Assembly: GCA_958295525.1 (NCBI GenBank)
Contig: OY282355.1
Location: forward strand, 1,720,394-1,784,393
Direction of reading: 5' to 3'
DNA: 64,000 nt
Source of the DNA: an uncultured Dehalococcoidia bacterium
GTDB lineage: Bacteria; Chloroflexota; Dehalococcoidia; Lucifugimonadales; Australimonadaceae
Of the stretch, positions 45,691 to 54,285 are shown piece after piece. The translations under genes and the position numbers were made by a program. The notes under the pieces are model-generated. The model ran no database searches, was not told the DNA's origin, and saw only the letters and a list, made by a program, of their open reading frames with translations. Position 1 is the first letter of the stretch. Each line of letters starts with the position of its first letter.

Positions 45691-47775
45691 ATGCGTGACG
45701 GGCTGACGATGCTCCGGCGGCTGGCCGCATTGACCGCTTGCGCTCTGGCCGTCGCGGCGGCTACGGGGTGCGCCGACGCTCCGCGGCCCGCCGCCGAACG
45801 CCCCAACGTCGTCCTCATCTTCGTTGACGACCTCGGCTACAACGACGTCGGCTACAACGGGGCCGACGACATCGAAACGCCGAACATCGACCGGCTGGCG
45901 GCGGAAGGCGTGATCTTCTCGGACGGCTACGTGACGCATCCGTTCTGCGGCCCGTCGCGGGCGGGGCTGATGACCTCGCGCTATCCGGCGCGCTTCGGAA
46001 TGGAGCACAACCTCGCCTACGCCCCGGAAGACGGCGACCACGGGCTTCCTGTGGATGAGCCGACTTTCGCGGAGGGGCTGCAGGCCGCAGGCTACCGCAC
46101 GGGACTGGTGGGGAAATGGCAACTAGGCGCGGCGCCGCCGTTCCATCCGAACAACCGCGGCTTCGATGACTTCTACGGATTCCTAGGAGGCGCGCACGAC
46201 TACTTCAGGGTTGATCACCGGAGCGCGCCGGGGAGCGACTTCGCCCCGCTCAACGACGGCTTCGAGGAAACGGAATTCGACGGCTATCTGACCGACGCCC
46301 TCACTGACCGCGCAGTGGAATTCATCAGAGCGGACAGCGGCGCGCCCTTCTTTCTCTACCTCGCCTACAACGCCCCCCACACCCCCCTCCAAGCGCCCGA
46401 CAGCCTAGTGCGAAAGTATTCCCACGTCGACGACCCCGACCGCCGCGTCTACCTGGCGATGATCGACTCGCTGGATCAGAACGTCGGTCGGGTGATGGAC
46501 GCGCTCGGCGCAGCGGGGAAGAGAGAGGACACGCTGGTGTTCTTTCTCAGCGACAACGGCGGAGTGGCCCCCACGCCGCACAGCGCGTTCGACTGGGCGG
46601 ATAACGCTCCGTTCCGCGACGGGAAGAGCAATTTTCACGAGGGGGGAATTCGCGTTCCGTTCATCGGATCCTGGCCCGGAGGATGGCCGCAGGGCGTCGT
46701 GTACGGCGAGCCCGTCATTAGCCTCGACGTCGGCGCGACGGCGCTCGCGCTCGCGGAATCTCCGCAAGATCCCGAGCGTCCGCTCGACGGCGTCGACCTC
46801 ACGCCTTATGTCCGCGGAGAAGAGAAAGGCCCCTCCCGCGAGGCGCTTTTTTGGCGGCAGTGGAGCCGCGAGACGGACGTCATCACCTACGCCGTCCGCT
46901 CAGGCGGTATGAAACTGGTGAAGAGCGACGCCAACGGAGCCCCCGCGCTCTACGACCTCTCGAACGACCCGGGCGAGACGCGCGACCTGATCGCGGAGCG
47001 GCCGGAGGCCGCCCGCCGCCTGGCGCTGCTTTGGAACGATTGGACGGCGGGAAATCCCGGGAACCTCTATCCGTTTCCTTCCCTGTACGACGACGCCATC
47101 GCCGAAGCGCGCCGGGGCGTCGCTGAAGAACACCGGCGGATAGGAGGAGAAGAAGGCGAACTCTTCCTGATCACGCCCCCGTCAGCGGAGAAAGCGGCGC
47201 AGACCTGCTCCGACGGCGTCGCCGTGCCCGACCCGGATGCGAACCCCGGCCTCCTAGGGGATTGCGAGGCGCTGATGCGCGCGCGCGACCGGTTCGCGGG
47301 CAGTTACGCGCTGGACTGGAGTTTCGACAAGCCGGTCTCAACGTGGGAAGGAGTGCGGGTGAGAGGAACGCCTGGCCGCGTCGTCGAACTTGCCCTGGTG
47401 CGGAAGGGATTGGACGGGATCCTGCCGCCGGAGTTCGGGGAACTCTCCGGGCTCCGCGAGATGGGGATTGAGGAGAACCCGCTGAAGGGAATGCTGCCCC
47501 CGGAATGGGGCAACTTGCGGAACCTCGCGAAACTGGCTCTGCACGACTCGCAGGCGGAAGGGCCGCTGCCGCCTGCGTGGGCAGGAATGACGAGTTTGCA
47601 AGAACTCTGGCTCAACAGGAACAGGCTAACCGGAGCGATTCCCCCGGAGTGGGGAGCCTTGCCCCGCCTGAGACTCATCCGGCTCGACGGCAACGACCTC
47701 GCCGGATGCGTTCCGCCTGCGCTCCGGGCGATTCGGAACGAATTCCCCCAAGGATTGGCGACTTGTGAAGCGTGA
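45691..47775 (+). CDS. Lipoprotein sulfatase with C-terminal leucine-rich repeats
   Basis: 694 residues. A lipoprotein-type signal (LTACALAVAAATGC, Cys27) precedes an alkaline-phosphatase-fold sulfatase domain (~37-500). It has metal residues VDDLGYNDVGY, the formylglycine site CGPSR (86-90), TGLVGKWQLG and FFLSDNGG. The consensus CxPSR at the active site requires modification by a formylglycine-generating enzyme, not seen here. After a linker containing VAVPDPDANPGL and a DCEAL segment, four or five plant-type LRRs follow (562-678, e.g. LQELWLNRNRLTGAIPPEWG). Predicted to act outside the membrane on sulfated glycans, with the LRR as a binding module. The alternative start ATG 45709 removes six residues. 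Confidence 0.9.
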   Translation: MRDGLTMLRRLAALTACALAVAAATGCADAPRPAAERPNVVLIFVDDLGYNDVGYNGADDIETPNIDRLAAEGVIFSDGYVTHPFCGPSRAGLMTSRYPARFGMEHNLAYAPEDGDHGLPVDEPTFAEGLQAAGYRTGLVGKWQLGAAPPFHPNNRGFDDFYGFLGGAHDYFRVDHRSAPGSDFAPLNDGFEETEFDGYLTDALTDRAVEFIRADSGAPFFLYLAYNAPHTPLQAPDSLVRKYSHVDDPDRRVYLAMIDSLDQNVGRVMDALGAAGKREDTLVFFLSDNGGVAPTPHSAFDWADNAPFRDGKSNFHEGGIRVPFIGSWPGGWPQGVVYGEPVISLDVGATALALAESPQDPERPLDGVDLTPYVRGEEKGPSREALFWRQWSRETDVITYAVRSGGMKLVKSDANGAPALYDLSNDPGETRDLIAERPEAARRLALLWNDWTAGNPGNLYPFPSLYDDAIAEARRGVAEEHRRIGGEEGELFLITPPSAEKAAQTCSDGVAVPDPDANPGLLGDCEALMRARDRFAGSYALDWSFDKPVSTWEGVRVRGTPGRVVELALVRKGLDGILPPEFGELSGLREMGIEENPLKGMLPPEWGNLRNLAKLALHDSQAEGPLPPAWAGMTSLQELWLNRNRLTGAIPPEWGALPRLRLIRLDGNDLAGCVPPALRAIRNEFPQGLATCEA

Positions 47776-48691
47776 GCCGGCGCGGCGCCCGCCGGCGGCG
47801 CTCGCGCTCGCGCTGGCCGCCGCGCTGCTTGGGGCGTGCGGGGGCGGCGAACCGCCGGCGCCCGGCCCGGTCTACAGCGGCGTGCTGGGCGCCTCGGAGT
47901 TCACGGCCGGAGCGAACCGTTTCCCCTTCGGCCTCGTCGACCGCGACGGGGCGTTTTTGGAGGGCGCGGAAGTGTCCGCGCGCTTCTCCAAACTGGATGG
48001 GGACGAGCCGCGCTTTCATTCCGAAGCCCCCGCCCAGTGGCGAGTGATGGAAGAGGAGGCGGCGCCCCATTCGCACGCGGACGGCGAAATGCATTTGCGC
48101 CTCGCCTACCGGGGCTTCTACGCCGTGGACGAGGCCGCGTTCCCGGAGCCGGGCGTCTGGACGGCGGAGTTCGCGGTCGCGGACGGAACGCCGACGCGCC
48201 GGTCGGTGTTCGAAGTGACGGCGGAAGGCCGCGCCCCCGCAGTGGCCGAGCGCGCTCCCCGGACGGCGAACCGCACGATCCGCGACGTCGCGTCGTTCGC
48301 GGAGTTGTCCACGCGGGCGGTGGAGCGCGACGACCTCCACAACGCGTCCGTCGCCGAGTCGCTGGACGCGGGCAAGCCGTTCGTGGTGTTCTTCGCGTCG
48401 CCCCGGTTCTGCGTGAGCGCGCTGTGCGGCCCGGTCACCGATACGCTGGCGCGAGCGCGGGAGGAACTGGGCGGCGCGGTCGAGTTCATCCACATCGAAC
48501 CGTGGGACTTGGACGCGGCGCGGAACGAGGGGCGCCGCGTCCCGTCGCCGGAGATGGCGGAGTGGAGGCTGGAGACGGAGCCGTGGACGTTCATCGTAGG
48601 CGCGGACGGACGCATCGCGGCGCGTTTCGAGGGGCCGGTCTCGATGGCGGAGGCGGTCGCGGCGGTTCGAGCGGCGCAGGCGGGAGCGTAA
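47765..48691 (+). CDS. Lipoprotein with thioredoxin-like domain
   Basis: 308 residues. A signal with lipobox (ALAAALLGAC) precedes an N-terminal beta-rich domain (~40-165; FPFGLVDRDGAFLEGAEVSA). The C-terminal thioredoxin-fold domain (~185-300) has FFASPRFCVSALCGPVTD. The two cysteines are four residues apart (CxxxxC) rather than CxxC, as in some SCO/peroxiredoxin-like proteins. The GTG start at 47765 overlaps the sulfatase stop by 11 bp, implying coupled expression. Possible role: redox or copper handling in the envelope, perhaps for the sulfatase; this is inference. Confidence 0.8.
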   Translation: MKREPARRPPAALALALAAALLGACGGGEPPAPGPVYSGVLGASEFTAGANRFPFGLVDRDGAFLEGAEVSARFSKLDGDEPRFHSEAPAQWRVMEEEAAPHSHADGEMHLRLAYRGFYAVDEAAFPEPGVWTAEFAVADGTPTRRSVFEVTAEGRAPAVAERAPRTANRTIRDVASFAELSTRAVERDDLHNASVAESLDAGKPFVVFFASPRFCVSALCGPVTDTLARAREELGGAVEFIHIEPWDLDAARNEGRRVPSPEMAEWRLETEPWTFIVGADGRIAARFEGPVSMAEAVAAVRAAQAGA

Positions 48692-48696
48692 CGCCG

Positions 48697-49458
48697 TCAG
48701 ACGGCCACGCCCACGGCTCTCCCGATGAAGTAGGCCGCGGCGACGGCGGCGCCCGCGAGAACGACCATCTCAATTCCCTTGCGGAGCGCCTGCCCCGACC
48801 CCAGCGAGGCGCGCCACATCCCCACGGCGAAGAGCGCCGCGCCGCTGAGGGCGAACGACGCGGGCAGGGCAGCCGTCCCCTCCGCGAAGAAGTACGGCGC
48901 GACGGGGATGATCGCGGCGGCGGCGAACGATACCCCCATCACCACGGCGGCGAGAGCCGGCTTAGGCGGGTCTTTGGGAAACCCCAACTCGTCGGTCATC
49001 ATCAGTTGCACCCACTGATCGGGGTTGTGGGACACGGCCTCGACGACCTCGTCGAGGAGCGGGCCGGTGATGCCTTTCTCCCGGAAGATGCGCCGCGTCT
49101 CCTCGACCTCCTGCTCGCGCATATGCTCGACTTCCCAATGCTCGCGGGCCTGCTCGGACTGGTGATGCTCGCGCTGACTCTTCGTTGAGATATAGGCGCC
49201 GAGCGCCATCGAAATCGCTCCCGCGACCACGCCCGCGACCCCGCCAAGCAGGATGACGGCGGGGTCGGACGTTCCGCCCGCGACGCCCGCCACGAGCGCG
49301 GCGTTGGAGACGAGCCCGTCGTTCGCGCCGAAGACGACGTCGTGCACCGCCGACCCGTCGCGGCGGTGCCGCTCCCGGTGGCCCGCCCCCCGCCTTCGCA
49401 GCCGGAACGCGCCGCGGATGCGGTCAACGGCGTTCTCCAGAGCGGAGGGCTTCGCCAT
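48697..49458 (-). CDS. VIT1/CCC1 family transporter
   Basis: 253 residues. HDVVFGANDGLVSNAALVAGVAGG is the family signature in the first membrane helix. GAISMALGAYISTKSQ and the acidic cytoplasmic helix (EHHQSEQAREHWEVEHMREQ region with metal-binding Glu/His) follow, then three more membrane segments. Homologs move ferrous iron or manganese out of the cytoplasm. An N-terminal Arg-rich tail of ~35 residues is unusual. It lies 17 bp downstream of the SDR gene of the pterin-type operon and may be read through from it. Convergent with the thioredoxin-like lipoprotein gene. Confidence 0.9.
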   Translation of the reverse strand: MAKPSALENAVDRIRGAFRLRRRGAGHRERHRRDGSAVHDVVFGANDGLVSNAALVAGVAGGTSDPAVILLGGVAGVVAGAISMALGAYISTKSQREHHQSEQAREHWEVEHMREQEVEETRRIFREKGITGPLLDEVVEAVSHNPDQWVQLMMTDELGFPKDPPKPALAAVVMGVSFAAAAIIPVAPYFFAEGTAALPASFALSGAALFAVGMWRASLGSGQALRKGIEMVVLAGAAVAAAYFIGRAVGVAV

Positions 49459-49475
49459 GCGTTCGTTCCGTCCGC

Positions 49476-50204
49476 TCAGAAGTAGAGGCCGCCCTGGGGC
49501 AGCAGAAGAAGGTCTTCGATCACCTGTTTGCCGGAGACGGTCATCGCGCCGATGATCGCGTCCGCGACCTCATCGGCGGTCAGCATCTCCTCCGGAGGAA
49601 GCGGCGTGGCCATTCCCGCCCAGATCGGCGTGTCCACGGGGCCGACGAAGGCGTTGACGACCCGGACGCCCTGCCGCCGCACCTCGGTCGAGAGAGCGCG
49701 GGCGAAGCCGGTCACGGCGTGCTTCGTCGCGCCGTAGCCGGTCATCCCCGCGTAGCCGCGATGAGCGGCGACGGAGGAAACGACGACGATCCAGCCCTCG
49801 CCGCGCTCGAGCATTCCGGGAAGCAGGGCGCGCGTGGGGAAGAGCGTGCCGTTGACGTTCGTCTCCCACAACTCGCGCCACGCCTCGTCGCCGAGTTCCG
49901 TCAGCGGCGCCGCCTTGAAGACGCCCGCCGAGTTGACGAGGATGTCCACGCGGCCCAGTTCGCGCTCGGCGGCGGCGGCCATCGCCCGCGCCGCCTCGGC
50001 GTCGCGCACGTCGCAAGGCAGAGGAATCCACGCGCCGCTGGGCCAGCCGCTCGCGGCCTCGCGCAGCCGCTCCTCGCTGCGTCCGACCAGGGCGGCGCGC
50101 GCCCCCGCCGCGATGAGGCGCTCCGCGACGGCCTTGCCGATGCCGCTGGACGCCCCGGTCACGACGGCGGTCTTGCCCGCGAGAACGCTCGCGGCGTCCG
50201 TCAT
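49476..50204 (-). CDS. Short-chain dehydrogenase, candidate sepiapterin-reductase-like enzyme
   Basis: 242 residues, classical SDR: TGASSGIGKAVAE cofactor loop, VNSAGVF, VVSSVAAH (Ser) and YGATK (Tyr, Lys). ALVGRSEERL after the second strand (Arg) suggests NADP(H). Its ATG overlaps the stop of the first PTPS gene (ATGA), so it is the last gene of a tightly overlapping operon. In biopterin synthesis, PTPS is followed by an SDR (sepiapterin reductase), and the context fits that role. Sequence alone does not separate it from other SDRs. Confidence 0.85.
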   Translation of the reverse strand: MTDAASVLAGKTAVVTGASSGIGKAVAERLIAAGARAALVGRSEERLREAASGWPSGAWIPLPCDVRDAEAARAMAAAAERELGRVDILVNSAGVFKAAPLTELGDEAWRELWETNVNGTLFPTRALLPGMLERGEGWIVVVSSVAAHRGYAGMTGYGATKHAVTGFARALSTEVRRQGVRVVNAFVGPVDTPIWAGMATPLPPEEMLTADEVADAIIGAMTVSGKQVIEDLLLLPQGGLYF

Positions 50205-50632
50205 AGCGCGGCGCCTCCGCAGGCCGGGTATTCGAAGCGGTTGTTGCGCGTTTCGTCCAGAATGACGCGCTCCAAGAGTCCACCGAGCGGCCCGCGCAGG
50301 CGCTCCCAGATCATCAGCGCGATGTTCTCGCCCGTCGGCGTGAGGTTCGCGTAGTCCTCCACGTCTATGTTCAGGTAGCGGTGGTCGTAGACGTCGAGCA
50401 CGTTGCGCCGCGCGGCCTCGTCCAAATCGGCGAGGGGCGCCACGAAGCCGGTCTCCGCGCTCACAGGGCCGGAGACGACGACGGTCAGTCCGTAGTTGTG
50501 GCCGTGCCCGTTGGGATTGGCGCACTTGCCGAACACCGCCTCGTTCTCCTCGGGCGAGAGGGCGTCCGCGTAGAGGCGGTGCGACGCGGCGAAGGCGTAG
50601 CGGCGGCAAAGGCGGACGACGGGGGCGCTCAC
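50201..50632 (-). CDS. 6-pyruvoyl-tetrahydropterin synthase homolog 1
   Basis: 143 residues. Zn-binding His residues are in FAASHRL and NGHGHNYGL. The catalytic Cys lies in FGKCANPNGHGHNY, as in eukaryotic PTPS. DVYDHRYLN and PTGENIA complete the site. The GTG start at 50632 overlaps the stop of the second PTPS (GTGA). The Cys-Asn-Pro-Asn-Gly-His arrangement is closer to true PTPS than to QueD of queuosine synthesis. Product is probably 6-pyruvoyl-tetrahydropterin; QueD activity remains possible. Confidence 0.88.
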   Translation of the reverse strand: MSAPVVRLCRRYAFAASHRLYADALSPEENEAVFGKCANPNGHGHNYGLTVVVSGPVSAETGFVAPLADLDEAARRNVLDVYDHRYLNIDVEDYANLTPTGENIALMIWERLRGPLGGLLERVILDETRNNRFEYPACGGAAL

Positions 50633-51045
50633 GCGGTTTCTCCGAAATGCTCGACATAGAGATCGTCCGCCTCGTAGAGGCGGATGCGGGCCAGCCGCCC
50701 GCCGGGAAGCGCCTCGCCGATGAGTCCCCACAGAACGGCGGCGAGGTTCTCGGTCGTGGGCTGGCGGTCGGCGAACCAGGGCGTGTCGAGGTTCAGATGC
50801 TTGTGGTCGAACCCTGCGAGAACGCCCTCAACGGCGGCCTTGAGATCGACGAGGTTGATCACCATGCCGGTGACCGGATCGGGCTCGCCGTTGACGGCGA
50901 CCTCCAGCGCGTAGTTATGGCCGTGCCCGTTGGGCAGGGCGCAGAGGCCGAACACCCGCCGGTTCTCCTCCTCGCTCCAGTCGCCGCGGTGGTAGCGGTG
51001 GGAGGCGGAGAAGTCGAAGCGGCGGGAGACGGTTACGGCGGCCAT
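50629..51045 (-). CDS. 6-pyruvoyl-tetrahydropterin synthase homolog 2
   Basis: 138 residues. FSASHRYHRGDW, FGLCALPNGHGHNYAL (catalytic Cys and two Zn His), TGMVINLVDLK, DHKHLNLDTPWFA and PTTENLA are all PTPS hallmarks, and the middle segments closely resemble animal PTPS. It is a diverged paralog of the gene downstream: catalytic residues are kept in both. A heteromeric enzyme or two successive activities are possible. It begins 5 bp after the Rieske ferredoxin gene ends and overlaps the next PTPS by 4 bp. Confidence 0.88.
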   Translation of the reverse strand: MAAVTVSRRFDFSASHRYHRGDWSEEENRRVFGLCALPNGHGHNYALEVAVNGEPDPVTGMVINLVDLKAAVEGVLAGFDHKHLNLDTPWFADRQPTTENLAAVLWGLIGEALPGGRLARIRLYEADDLYVEHFGETA

Positions 51046-51050
51046 CGGAG

Positions 51051-51389
51051 TTACGCTTTGACGTCGCCAAGGAGGACCTGGCCGTCCTCCACCTTGCACT
51101 CGTAGACGGAGATGGCGTGGGCGTCGCCCCGGGCGGACTTGCCGGTCGCGGCGTCGAACTGCCACTGATGCCAGGGGCACTCGAGAACGCCGTTCTCGAT
51201 CTTGCCCTCGCTGAGGGGGCCGCCGCTGTGCGGGCAGACGTAGTTGGTGATGTGGTAGGCGCCGTTGTCGTTCCAGACGGCGACGGGCTTGAGGCGCCAC
51301 TTGCCCTGCGTGGCGCGGTAGTGGCGGGCCTCGCCGGGCTTCACGTCGTCCACGCTGCAGAGGGGCACGAAGTCGGGCTGCTCGGTCAT
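51051..51389 (-). CDS. Rieske [2Fe-2S] ferredoxin
   Basis: 112 residues. Ligands are CPHSGGPLSEG and CPWHQWQFD (CxH and CxxH). The N-terminus (FVPLCSVDDVKPGE) and the C-terminus (VYECKVEDGQVLL) match dioxygenase-type ferredoxins or the NirD-like group. First gene of an overlapping operon with two PTPS genes and an SDR. It could also supply electrons to the Rieske oxygenase at 13625, for which no ferredoxin is adjacent. The ATG has GGGAGGAACC upstream, and a TACACT box lies at 51427-51432. Confidence 0.92.
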   Translation of the reverse strand: MTEQPDFVPLCSVDDVKPGEARHYRATQGKWRLKPVAVWNDNGAYHITNYVCPHSGGPLSEGKIENGVLECPWHQWQFDAATGKSARGDAHAISVYECKVEDGQVLLGDVKA

Positions 51390-51451
51390 CGGTTCCTCCC
51401 GTTCCAAACGCAAGGTTGCGCGCAAAGTGTAGCACGCGCATCGCATCGTCG

Positions 51452-51865
51452 TTCCCGCCCCCCTGTCCGTCGTTCCCGCGCAGGCGGGAACCTCGCCCCC
51501 TGTCCCGTCGTTCCGTGCAGGCGGGAACCGCCCCCCCCTGTCCGTCGTTCCCGCGCAGGCGGAAACCGCCCCCCCTGTCCCGTCATTCCCGCGAAAGCGG
51601 GAACCTACCCCTCCTCCCCGTCGTTCCCGCGCAGGCGGGAACCTCGCCCCCTGTCCCGACGTTCCCGTGCAGGCGGGAACCGCGCCCCCTGTCCCGTCAT
51701 TCCCGCGTAGGCGGGAACCTCGCCCCCTGTCCGTCATTCCCGCGCAGGCGGGAATCTCGCCCCCTGCCCCCGCCCTGCCCGCGCAGGCGGGAACCTCGCC
51801 CCCTGCCCGCGTAGGCGGGAATCGCGCCCCCTGCCCCCGCCCTGCCCGCGCAGGCGGGAATCTAC
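51452..51865. repeat. Array of eleven palindromic repeats
   Basis: The 490-bp gap between the pterin-type operon and purT is almost filled by 11 cores from 51473 to 51860 (plus a truncated one at 51452). Most have loop GCAG or GTAG and spacing 37-39 bp. Copies 2 and 3 are partly decayed. One copy (about 51587) is of the GAAA-loop type and is followed by GGGAACCTACCCC rather than the CCTCGCCCCC of the others. The array lies in the promoter region of the Rieske ferredoxin gene and after purT. Confidence 0.88.
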
Positions 51866-51878
51866 CGGGGCCGCCCTA

Positions 51879-53060
51879 TTAGAGCGCGAGGCGGACGCTC
51901 GAAGCGGCGCGGCGCGCCTTGTCGCGCGCGTCCTCTATCGTCGCGCCGAGCGCGAGCGCGACGCCCATCCGCCTGCGCCCCGCGACCTCCGGCTTGCCGA
52001 AAAGCCGTAGCGACGTTCCCGGCTCGGCGAGCGCGTCCTCCAAGCCGTCATAGGTTACGGATCGGGATTCGCCCTCCGCGAGGATGGCGCAGGAAGCGGC
52101 CGGGCCCCATTGCCGGATGTCGGGGACGGGCAAGCCGAGGATGGCGCGAACGTGCAGAGTGAACTCCGACAGGTCTTGGGATGCGAGCGTCACCATGCCG
52201 GTGTCGTGCGGGCGCGGCGAAACCTCGCTGAAAAATACCTCGTCCCCCTTGACGAAGAGTTCGACGCCGAACACCCCTGCGCCGCCGAGCGCGGATGCGA
52301 CGGTCTCCGCGATGCGCTGCGCCTCGGCGAGCGCGGCGCCGGTCATCGGCTGGGGCTGCCACGACTCGCGGTAGTCGCCGTCCACCTGAATGTGGCCGAT
52401 AGGGTCGCAGAACGAGGTTCCCGCGGCGTGGCGGACGGTGAGCAGCGTAATTTCGTAGTCGAAGTCGACGAAGCCCTCGACGATGACGCGCGCGCCGTCG
52501 CCCCGGGCGTTCTCGATGGCGCAGCGCCACGCGCCCGGGAGGTCGTCCGCCGAACGGACGACGCTTTGGCCGCGCCCGGAGGAACTCATCACGGGCTTCA
52601 CGACGGCGGGCAGGCCGACCTCGCGCGCCGCCGCGGTCAGTTCCGCCTCGCTGCCCGCGAATCTGTAGGGGGAGGTTCGCAGGCCCAGTTCCTCGGCGGC
52701 GAGGCGGCGAATGCCTTCGCGGTCCATCGTGAGGCGGGCGGCGCGGGCGGTGGGAATGACGCGCCAGCCCTCGCGCTCCAACTCGACGAGCATATCGGTT
52801 GCGATGGCCTCGACTTCGGGGACGACGTAATGGGGGCGCTCCGCCTCCACGGCCTCGCGGAGCGCCGCGCCGTCGCGCATCGAGAAGACGCGGGAGCGGT
52901 GCGCGACTTGCATCGCGGGCGCGTCGGCGTAGCGGTCGGCGGCGATGACCTCGACGCCGAGCCGCTGCGCCTCGATGGCGACTTCCTTGCCGAGTTCGCC
53001 CGCGCCAAGCAGCAGCAGGCGCGTCGCCGTCGGGGAGAGCGGAGAGCCGATTGACGTCAT
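51879..53060 (-). CDS. purT: Formate-dependent phosphoribosylglycinamide formyltransferase
   Basis: ATP-grasp enzyme of purine synthesis that formylates GAR with formate instead of formyl-THF. 393 residues. [30 protein letters not shown] start, then [29 protein letters not shown] (ATP-grasp loop), [18 protein letters not shown] and [13 protein letters not shown], all PurT landmarks. GlpX follows upstream in transcription order with 6 bp between, so the two are probably co-transcribed. Confidence 0.97.
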   Translation of the reverse strand: MTSIGSPLSPTATRLLLLGAGELGKEVAIEAQRLGVEVIAADRYADAPAMQVAHRSRVFSMRDGAALREAVEAERPHYVVPEVEAIATDMLVELEREGWRVIPTARAARLTMDREGIRRLAAEELGLRTSPYRFAGSEAELTAAAREVGLPAVVKPVMSSSGRGQSVVRSADDLPGAWRCAIENARGDGARVIVEGFVDFDYEITLLTVRHAAGTSFCDPIGHIQVDGDYRESWQPQPMTGAALAEAQRIAETVASALGGAGVFGVELFVKGDEVFFSEVSPRPHDTGMVTLASQDLSEFTLHVRAILGLPVPDIRQWGPAASCAILAEGESRSVTYDGLEDALAEPGTSLRLFGKPEVAGRRRMGVALALGATIEDARDKARRAASSVRLAL

Positions 53061-53066
53061 CGGACG

Positions 53067-54062
53067 CTAGGACTCGTAGCGAATCTTGTCCAGCCGCCGG
53101 AAGTTGTGGATCGACTCGACCCAGCGGATGGTGCCGGAGCGCGAGCGCATCACGAGCGACTGGGTGGTCGCGCCTCCGGCGAAGAAGTGGACGCCGCGAA
53201 GCAGTTCGCCCGAACTGGCGCCGGTGGCGGCGAAAAAGACGTCCTCTCCGCCGACGAGTTCCTCCGTGTCGTAGACGTGGTCTACGTCGACGCCGCGGGC
53301 GGTCGCCTCCTCGCGCTCTTCCGGCGTGCGGGGCCAGGGCTTGCACTGGATCGCGCCTCCGGTGCAGCGGACGGCGGCGGCGGCCAGCACCCCCTCCGGG
53401 GAGCCGCCGACGCCCATCGCGGCCTGCACCCCGGAATCGGGGAGCGCCGCTTGGATGACGGACGCGATGTCGCCGTCGGGGATGAGTTTGACGCGCGCGC
53501 CGGCGCCCCGTATTTCAGACAGCAACCCCTCGTGGCGGGGGCGGTCGAGCACGGAAACGGTGATCTCCTCGGGGCGGAGGCCAAGCGCCTCGCCGATATT
53601 GGCGAGATTGGCCGCCACGCTCGCGTTGATGTCTATGGCGTCCGCCGCGCCGGGCCCGACGGCGATCTTGTCCATATAGAAAATGTCGGAGGGGACGCGC
53701 ATCGTGTCCCTGCCGGAGAGGGCGATGGCGGCGATTGCGCCCGACATCCCTTTGGAGAGCAGCGTAGTGCCGTCTATCGGATCCACCGCGATGTCCACTT
53801 TCGGGTCGGAGCCGTCGCCGATGCGCTCGCCGATATAGAGCATCGGCGCCTCGTCCTTCTCGCCCTCGCCGATGACGACGACGCCGTCCATGCTGATGCC
53901 GTCGAGCGTGTGGCGCATCGCGTCCACGGCGGCCTGGTCAACGAGTTCCTTGTCGCCGAACCCCATATGCCGCGCGGCGGAGAGGGCGGCGGCCTCGGTC
54001 ACGCGGACGAGTTCCATCGCGAGATTGCGCTCTATCGGCTGGCGCGTTCGCTGGGTCGTCAT
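53067..54062 (-). CDS. glpX: Fructose-1,6-bisphosphatase, class II
   Basis: 331 residues. IGEGEKDEAPMLYIGE, AVDPIDGTTLLSKG (metal-binding DPIDGT) and GVGGSPEGVLAAAA are the class II (GlpX) signatures. It hydrolyses fructose-1,6-bisphosphate in gluconeogenesis; some homologs also take sedoheptulose bisphosphate. The ATG at 54062 is used, with GAGGAGG upstream; longer in-frame versions lack support. It lies 6 bp before purT. Confidence 0.96.
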   Translation of the reverse strand: MTTQRTRQPIERNLAMELVRVTEAAALSAARHMGFGDKELVDQAAVDAMRHTLDGISMDGVVVIGEGEKDEAPMLYIGERIGDGSDPKVDIAVDPIDGTTLLSKGMSGAIAAIALSGRDTMRVPSDIFYMDKIAVGPGAADAIDINASVAANLANIGEALGLRPEEITVSVLDRPRHEGLLSEIRGAGARVKLIPDGDIASVIQAALPDSGVQAAMGVGGSPEGVLAAAAVRCTGGAIQCKPWPRTPEEREEATARGVDVDHVYDTEELVGGEDVFFAATGASSGELLRGVHFFAGGATTQSLVMRSRSGTIRWVESIHNFRRLDKIRYES

Positions 54063-54167
54063 AGTGTTCGTCCTCCTCAACTGAGCCCGCGCGCGGGCGC
54101 GGGGAGATTCTAGCAGCAAGCGGAGAAGGAATGGCGGAGCGTGGGGCGGGGCCGCGGACTCGTATCC

Positions 54168-54240
54168 GGCGGGCGGCGCGAAGCGCCGCTCCATTCTCAC
54201 CCCAGAGCCACGTCATTCCCGCGAAAGCGGGAACCTACTG
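54168..54240. repeat. Composite noncoding element, copy 2
   Basis: GGCGGGCGGCGCGAAGCGCC then GCTCCATTCTCACCCCAGAGCC and a GAAA-loop palindrome (ATTCCCGCGAAAGCGGGAA) ending in CCTACTG. It matches the element at 16591-16662 through the whole series, so it is a repeated unit rather than just the palindrome. Confidence 0.7.
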
Positions 54241-54285
54241 CGGGCGTATGCGCCGCCGAGCGGAGAGATGGCTGACCGGCCGCGC

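Noticed and set aside
51452..51865. CRISPR array reading of the regularly spaced repeats (also at 7715, 15051, 36410 and 57901)
   Set aside because: The repeat is an 18-bp palindrome and the parts between repeats are near-identical C-rich linkers of about 20 bp rather than unique spacers. Arrays are small and scattered, and no cas gene is present.
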